DNA of 48,223 nt. Origin: Zygnema cylindricum. Its lineage: Eukaryota; Streptophyta; Zygnematophyceae; Zygnematales; Zygnemataceae. Made by a program: the position numbers and the translations under genes. The notes below the pieces were generated by a model, which ran no database searches, had not been told where the DNA came from, and worked only from the letters and a program-made list of their open reading frames with translations. This document shows, piece by piece, positions 42,918 through 48,223 of the stretch (position 1 is its first letter; each line of letters opens with the position of its first letter). The stretch is from contig JBBHKE010001104.1 in NCBI GenBank assembly GCA_037447655.1, positions 57,501 through 105,723 of the forward strand, written 5' to 3'.

Positions 42918-44230
42918 TTAAAATCCCCCCTCCCATTGTGAAATTCCCTCCAATTCATAGCAAGCATAGTTTAGACCCTCCTTTCACAAATACTTTGTGC
43001 ATAACCACCTTTCTCAACATATTGCCATCGTCCTCAGTAGACGAAACACAGGTAAACTGAACTTCATTTGCTACCACCAAATTACATTGGATATGTTTTG
43101 AAAGCTAGTGAAAAACAAGATTTTTCATGAGGGACGTGGAACTCCTATAATCCGAATATTTTTTCAACACTCAATGAAAATCCCTAACTCACTCAACATT
43201 TAGTTAATCCACACAGAAACTCTTGAGGCACGAAACTTGACCATGTTGTTAGCGTCAATCAAACTTAGGGCAGCAGTGGTTGAAGGCACAAACTTTATAA
43301 AATGGTCGCTCCACGCAATACGAAAACATAACTAGATATAAATTTCACCAAATCAAAATCCTTGACCCATTTTGCCTCATGTTATCCAATACACTCTAAA
43401 ATAAGTGTTCATTATTGGGAGACAAGTTCAAACTATCATCCTCGCCGGATATGTGAAATTTTTTTCCCGACCGCTCATTGTGATTTTTATAATGATTGGC
43501 AAAACTTGCTACTGACCCAAATAGGCGCGGAAATATCAAGTCGTTTACTAACAGTTAAATACACAAGGAAGTCGATTGCCTTGGGGTACTGTAGGTCAAC
43601 TGTTGTGCCCTTTTCACACTTTCGATAATGCATTTTGAACCTAATATGGTTCATAATGGTTTTGCATCATCGTGGAAAACCGAGTTACCACTTCTTTGCG
43701 ATAATTATCTTAACTTTAGTTAATATTCCCTCCTTCATCGCGAAACAGTTATTTCTCCAATTCACTAACACGTATTACATTAAAATGTAGTTCCAATTTA
43801 TTTTTTAATTTGTAAAATATCTTCAAGTTTGCCGATGTTTATGATAAAATCATCCATGTAGAATGGGGCAAACAATTGGTTCTTTTTCCCCATTAACATA
43901 GACTCTAGAAATTGAAAACGTACGAACTAAACCATAATCAAACAAAAATTTGCGCGAGAGTAAGTACCACGTCTGAGTTGCTTACTTCAACTTGTAGAAC
44001 AATTATGGAGTCGCAATACAATACATGGTTACAATGTCACCACTTCCGACACCTTCATATATATTTCCCTTTTAAGTCACCATTTAAAAAGTTTGTCTCT
44101 ACATCTGTTTGACCTATATTCCTCTTCCCCACTGCCATTATGGTAACACTCATCTTCTAAAAATCGAATTTTAGGGAAAAGGAGCATCAATCCTCGCATA
44201 GTGAACCTTTTTACGATTCATTGGAAGATT
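42918..44230 (-). pseudogene. Strongly decayed copia RT-RNase H relic (E)
   Basis: Read on the minus strand the order is RT then RNase H, in broken frames related to element B. RT: TDVETNFLNGDLKGKYI-like (about 44090), TQTWYLLSRKFLFDYGLV (about 43950), and FAPFYMDDFIINIG with a YMDD active-site motif (about 43860), then DFLVYLTVSKRLDISA (about 43560). RNase H: nucleotide matches to B around TGAAAAACAAGATTTTTCAT (43110) and TAACTCACTCAACAT (43190). A CCCCCCTCCC tract near 42924 corresponds to a polypurine tract. Many stops; no LTR recognised. Confidence 0.75.
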
Positions 44231-44292
44231 TTAACCTGCGCGGAATCGGCTTGATATCGCGCTGGTAGTTTCTAAGTTATTTAGGGAAAGTA

Positions 44293-44798
44293 CACTCTAT
44301 GTCGCTAGTAGCGTTAAGAAATAATTAGTGTAAAAAAAACAATAGTGTTGTTTTTTAACTCCAAATCTAAGGTTTAAGGCCACTCGCCAAGAAAAATTTA
44401 ACAGTAATTTATGCATATTTTTCTTATATTGTAGCAGATATAACTTGTGTTTACATTGTCTACATTTGAACATGTGAGAACATGTTTGTCTAATTTTTCG
44501 CCGTCTTTATTTGGAATTAAATAAGAGTGCACTTTTTTTGTCGACGCAGTCACTTTCGCTTTTCGACGCCTTTATCGGAAACAATTTCTACTGATTATAG
44601 GAGCAGACTTAGTACGGACACACATTTTTTACAGTACACTATTGAAATAGAACCTAAATTGGAGTTATCTAAGCTAATTAAAAAATTAATACATTAACGT
44701 AAAAAAACAATTAGAGTTAATAATATTATTTTAAGTTCGCGGGCCAAAATTTAGGGCCGCCAAATTCACGTTGTCAACGTTAATAACAATTCATGGTA
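44293..44798. mobile_element. Decayed 506-bp M-family MITE
   Basis: TA at 44291-44292 and 44799-44800. Ends CACTCTATGTCGCTAGTAG and the complement of TACCATGAATTGTTATTAA are degenerate M-family termini. The right part (AAAATTTAGGGCCGCCAAAT) matches the right part of 38956-39153. A further inverted degenerate M copy follows at about 44828-45000 (ACACTATAGCCGCACCCC). Confidence 0.6.
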
Positions 44799-45000
44799 TA
44801 CTTCATTTTTTACTTCGCTAAATTAATCGTGAATCGCTTATATTGTTAATAACACTATAGCCGCACCCCTCGATTTTTAACCTTGAACCTTAAAAATAAA
44901 TAATAATACTAGTTTTATTCTTTACATTAATATAGGTATGGTTCCATAAGCGTCGTTGACTCTAATTTGGTGGGATTTATATTATGTAGTGTATGAAGCG

Positions 45001-48000
45001 TGTTAATCATCTTGAATTGCTTTGTTTTTATACTAACGTATATAAAAAGGGTAAGATAACGACCGCACGACCTAAAAGTGAGTGGCGCAGACGCAAGAAA
45101 GCGCTCTTATAATTGATTATTGTTAATAAAGACGGGCAAAATCATGCAAATTTCTTCGCACATGTTCAAACTTCAACTTTGTAAACACATGTTGAAATGT
45201 GCATCCCAATGAGTGTTAGATGTATAACTTAGAAGTGACATTTTTTTGGTGCGAGGTCATGAAACCCAATATAGCGTTTATAACAATATTTTTTTCTTTA
45301 TACTAATTATTTTTCAACACCATAAGAGATTTACTTTTACTACTTTGTACGATTTGCATCAGTTTTTTGTGTCGTTTCGGTTCGCTTTAAAAATGTCCCA
45401 CATTACATCCCGAATTACATGTCAACAAACTTGAATTATCTAGTAATTTTGTTTCGGTTGTCATTTTGCTATGTTTTCACCCTTTTGTGAAATTTAGAGT
45501 GTTTTTGTGTCATGAATGGACAGGTGTTAAATTTCCATAAGTTTCTTGGTTGTGCAAGATCACATGTGTTTCGCCATAGTTGGTTGCAATGTTTTTGGGA
45601 CGCATCGGATTTCTGTTTTGTCAATCTAAGGAGAACATAGAGCACATAAATGAATAGAGAGAGACGAGGATAACATAGTCTCCACACTCCACACTCCCTC
45701 CAGCATAGTGATGATCGAAATTTACATACAAGAAAAGCGGAGGGAACAACAAATGTGTGGGAGTAATCACACCCCTCGAAAGTGGAGATAGTTGAACCAG
45801 ATATAAAATAAACGAAACCCACATAAATTGTTAAGGATAAGATGCAGATTGAAAAAGAAAGCGATACGAGGGGGAGAAGAAAAAAAACAACCATAATAAA
45901 AGGATTGGATAATGAATAGCCGCAAGAAAAGGATTAGAGGCAAAACCAGAGGGAAGAACCGGGATATAATCCGCGAAACCCGAAAACACGTTGTTCAAAA
46001 GATGGGAGATTATGAAGATAATGACAAAAATTCACGCCAAGGGCCATAAAGACATACGAAATAGTAAAAGATAAGTGAGAAAATAAGAAAACTAATAGAG
46101 TAGAGCCAAAACCGGTCTCAAGAGAGGTGGAGGAAACGTAACCCGCATGTGAGACCCACCACATGTCGAGACACTTGTAGTGATGACTCTCAAGGACAAA
46201 AACCTCTCGTCGAAGAACAAAATCCACCTTTTACCTGCAAAACAGTTGAAAAGTAGTGGGGAGGATGTAAATATGCCCTAATATGCTAGTCTTGACAATA
46301 GCAATTAAGTCGAGAGGCCTGGGTGACACTCAAGAAAACGAAAACTTCAAAGCCTCACCCAAATTTCTCAAATAAGACCCAAAAAAGGTAGATCTAAAAT
46401 TTATGGGCCATACATGCGAGGAGTTCTAAAAGAGGAAGACGGGGAAAATTATTTCGTAGTAGGCATGCTTGACCATGGATAAACACGGATAGTTCCTCTT
46501 GAATAAGAGCTTACGCGTATTATCATTGAAGAATAGAAGAGGGGATTTGAGCCCTCACCCATGCCTTCATTGAATAAAAGTAGAAAGCTAGAGGAAATAC
46601 ATGGAGTGTTAGAGGCCAATATGGTTAGATTTTGGTTAAGGACCTTGGACCCTAATATACCCTATAACAACTTAAGGCAGATAGAAGTGGTGAATCGTAG
46701 GGAAGTACAATAAAGGAGGAGCTGCCAGGTGATACAGTGCCACCTAAATAAGTGGAGGAGAGAAAGTACAAAAAGTTTTGTGAGGATAGTTAGCACAAGT
46801 TGTGCAAAAGATAGAGTGGATGCTGATTCCTTGTTGATGCGATAAAAGGCAATGCCAAGATGAAAGAGATTCTAGAACGAGTTCCCCGTAAGAAAGTAAA
46901 AACATTCGAACCCACAAGGAAACACGTGGGAAGAGACCTTGGGGAAGCTAAAAAGCAAACGGGACTATAGTCACATATCGTCAATAACTGCACTAGGAGA
47001 AACAAAGGAAAACACAAAATATAAACTAATGACCAAATAAAACCTCTACGATAGCAAGGTAAAAGAATAACAACACTCAATTGGAGCACAACGCAGGTTG
47101 CTATCGAAAAAAAGTAGTAAGGTAAGCTGAAAAGTTTGCCACATAATAAACGGACGAGGAAAAAAATTGTTCGACACAGAGAAAAACCAGGATATCATTA
47201 GAGTTAACAAAGTAGAAAGAAAGGGGGCATTGAGCCCATTCTACCTCAAGAAACTTTGAGAGTAGGACCCATGCTACCGAGGTAAAGGGACAATCCAAAA
47301 GAGTGTATTGTTCGAGAACAATTCGAGGATGAAGGCATCCACACGGCGCCTAAATCAATAGACCCATTTTATGAAGTATAATAAGAAGATTCACTTTGAT
47401 GTAGCCAACGAAATTCGACTACAAGGGATAAGGAAAGAGCGTAATGACAGGGAAAAGATGGGAATATCACGGAACACTAGGCAGAAAATAAAATCTAATT
47501 GCTAATGAAACAACCAGGAGACATGCAAAAATGCGGAGGCCAAATAACACACATATGCCTTTTGTAAAGTCGTATTTGTGACAATGTTAAGGAGGCCGAA
47601 GGGTTGTAAGGGTTCGAATAGGGCGGCCGACTATAGAGGAGGCAACTTTTTAACGAATATATTATCGCATCGTTTATCCACCAAAAAAGAGTTGCCAAAG
47701 AAATTTAAAGAGGACAACAAAGTTTGAAAGAGAGGCACAAAAAATGCAACAATGGAGTAAAATCATACAAAATAGAGGACCAACGTCGCTATTGTACATA
47801 CCGAGAATGTTTAACTAGTTTCCTCGTAGCACCCATGGTGGCTTTGATGTTGAAAAACTTCTACTCAAGTGTGAACATTAATTTTTTTCCCCAAAGGATA
47901 GTGCTCTAACACAAGGATTTACATAAGAGAGAACAACTTTTTAGGAAATTTGTTTATCTTACTTACTCAAATATTTAGGCAGCCACAAGGATCAATATTT

Positions 48001-48223
48001 TCACATTCAATGAGTTAGAAACTCTGGCGCATAGATTAGAGGAGCTTTGGAGAATGTTGGATAATAATTAGCCACGTGGGCCGCTACAAGTAAGGAAAAA
48101 AGATGCAAAAGAGTTATCTCTGTACATTTTTAAACACCACACAATGTTCAAAAGGGAAAAGAGCTAGCAATAGAACAAGGAAGACCGAAACCAAAACAAA
48201 AGGGAAAGAGACACTTAAAAAGA
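45001..48223. other. Unassigned region, purine-rich on the plus strand
   Basis: Several minus-strand frames of 65-141 codons exist but are low-complexity, hydrophobic and without motifs; I do not support them as genes. From about 45850 the plus strand is conspicuously rich in A and G. It may be an old decayed retroelement, but no diagnostic motif was found. Confidence 0.35.

Noticed and set aside
45469-45894. 141-codon minus-strand frame
   Set aside because: Hydrophobic low-complexity sequence with no motif and no supporting context; similar frames occur by chance in this region.

Overview
This window looks like nuclear DNA of a land plant. It is AT-rich and intron-bearing, and it is dominated by plant-type Ty1/copia LTR retrotransposons with MITE-like and hAT-like DNA elements; I see no bacterial operons. 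The species cannot be named from the sequence. Only one convincing host gene is visible, a two-exon minus-strand gene of unknown family at 37243-38600.

Layout. 1-5500: decayed repeats: a 4-unit tandem repeat, an old LTR relic (1008-1796) carrying a 199-bp TA-flanked MITE, a 420-bp hAT-like element, a 3-unit tandem repeat and a long ATC microsatellite. 5511-16035: two minus-strand copia elements of one family. Element A is truncated at the microsatellite. Element B (9179-15222) is complete, with two LTRs and the target duplication ACATT. They share an almost identical 2.3-kb tract at an offset of 6930 bp and lie in an AT-rich array of hairpin-forming repeats. 16048-28392: a nest. Forward element C1 is interrupted in gag by complete reverse element C2 (17907-24356, target duplication GGAAA) and in RNase H by a 1117-bp solo LTR (target duplication GGGTG). 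C1 ends in an LTR of another subfamily. 28393-31093: a permuted copia relic (D).

31100-34836: low-complexity AT, a homopurine tract, telomere-like repeats, a cluster of G-box palindromes, a 1137-bp hAT-like element with a perfect 8-bp target duplication, and a 206-bp MITE. 34837-38900: poor in recognisable transposons; holds the host gene with its TATA box. 38956-44800: MITEs and hAT-like elements upstream of the gene, including a MITE inserted exactly in the terminal TA of a hAT-like element, then a badly decayed copia pol relic. 45000-48223: nothing recognisable.

None of the retroelements looks autonomous: each carries nonsense codons, frameshifts, deletions or lost catalytic residues. The most interesting points are the C-family primer-binding site, which matches the anticodon arm of initiator tRNA-Met and carries an in-frame gag ATG, the MITE-in-hAT junction, the homogenised tract between A and B, and the unassigned gene.
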